From Lachnospiraceae bacterium (GTDB lineage: Bacteria > Bacillota_A > Clostridia > Lachnospirales > Lachnospiraceae): 43,782 bases of DNA. The DNA lies in contig JAQUUB010000032.1 in assembly GCA_028694115.1 (NCBI GenBank), positions 1 to 43,782 of the forward strand. Direction: 5' to 3'. Under the pieces are notes generated by a model. It was not told the DNA's origin and did no database searches. It saw nothing but the letters and a program-made list of their open reading frames with translations. Positions 43,781 through 43,782 of this stretch are shown one piece after another. The translations under genes and the position numbers were made by a program. Positions within the stretch are counted from its first letter, which is position 1, and the number at the start of each line of letters is the position of its first letter.

Positions 43781-43782
43781 AT

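Noticed and set aside
1..43782. CRISPR array
   Set aside because: No regularly spaced direct repeat was seen at any scale.
1..43782. tRNA or rRNA genes
   Set aside because: No cloverleaf or rRNA-like sequence; a GGTTCTCGAATC stretch near 43540 lacks the pairing arms of a tRNA.

Overview
The window looks like chromosomal accessory DNA from a low-GC Gram-positive anaerobe, most likely a clostridial gut bacterium of the Lachnospiraceae type. This rests on strong AGGAGG-type ribosome sites, AT-rich spacers, sigma-A-like promoters, the LexA, WYL, XRE and LytTR regulator families, and a Gram-positive style polysaccharide locus. The genus is not resolved. Apart from one gene (the HTH-UDP-glucose dehydrogenase fusion), every large gene is on the minus strand, so transcription runs from right to left.

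Layout by coordinate: (1) 1-4122 is a regulatory block: a sigma-region-4-like protein, a 45-residue small protein, an XRE repressor facing two tandem 18-bp palindromes, a LexA-like S24 repressor with a zinc-ribbon protein, and a WYL regulator. It resembles the regulatory end of an integrative element, but no integrase is visible. (2) 4428-5906 (+) is a UDP-glucose 6-dehydrogenase carrying an N-terminal XRE-type HTH domain. (3) 5983-22857 is a tightly packed cassette of five large genes: a Hint-domain protein, two large beta-rich proteins of unknown function, a soluble ComEC-like metallo-beta-lactamase-fold hydrolase, and a 2859-residue protein with DUF6603-like and LysM-like regions. (4) 22921-24009 is a UDP-glucuronate 4-epimerase, followed by a LytTR regulator at 24461-25297. 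(5) 25496-43288 is a polysaccharide locus: aminotransferase, initiating sugar transferase, four glycosyltransferase-type genes, acyltransferase, polymerase, pyruvyl transferase, flippase, Fe-S protein, MBOAT and SGNH O-acylation pair, and three genes for UDP-N-acetyl-L-fucosamine. (6) The right edge holds a truncated second aminotransferase next to a gene-free stretch that looks like a mobile-element scar.

The polysaccharide locus reads as one Wzx/Wzy-type pathway. Nucleotide sugars (UDP-GlcA and UDP-GalA from the dehydrogenase and epimerase, UDP-L-FucNAc from the fnlA/fnlC/fnlB set, an amino sugar from the DegT enzyme) are loaded on undecaprenyl phosphate, extended, flipped and polymerised. 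Pyruvyl and acyl groups are added.

The strongest candidate for an undescribed system is the cassette at 5983-22857. Its genes are co-directional and nearly contiguous. One pair overlaps by 8 nt. None of the products has an obvious signal peptide. The set combines an autoprocessing Hint module, a nuclease-like or phosphodiesterase-like metallohydrolase, and very large beta-rich proteins with a LysM-like segment. It lies between two genes of the same sugar pathway and has a visibly higher GC content than the polysaccharide genes. I could not run any search, so the family names for these proteins rest on motif recognition only.
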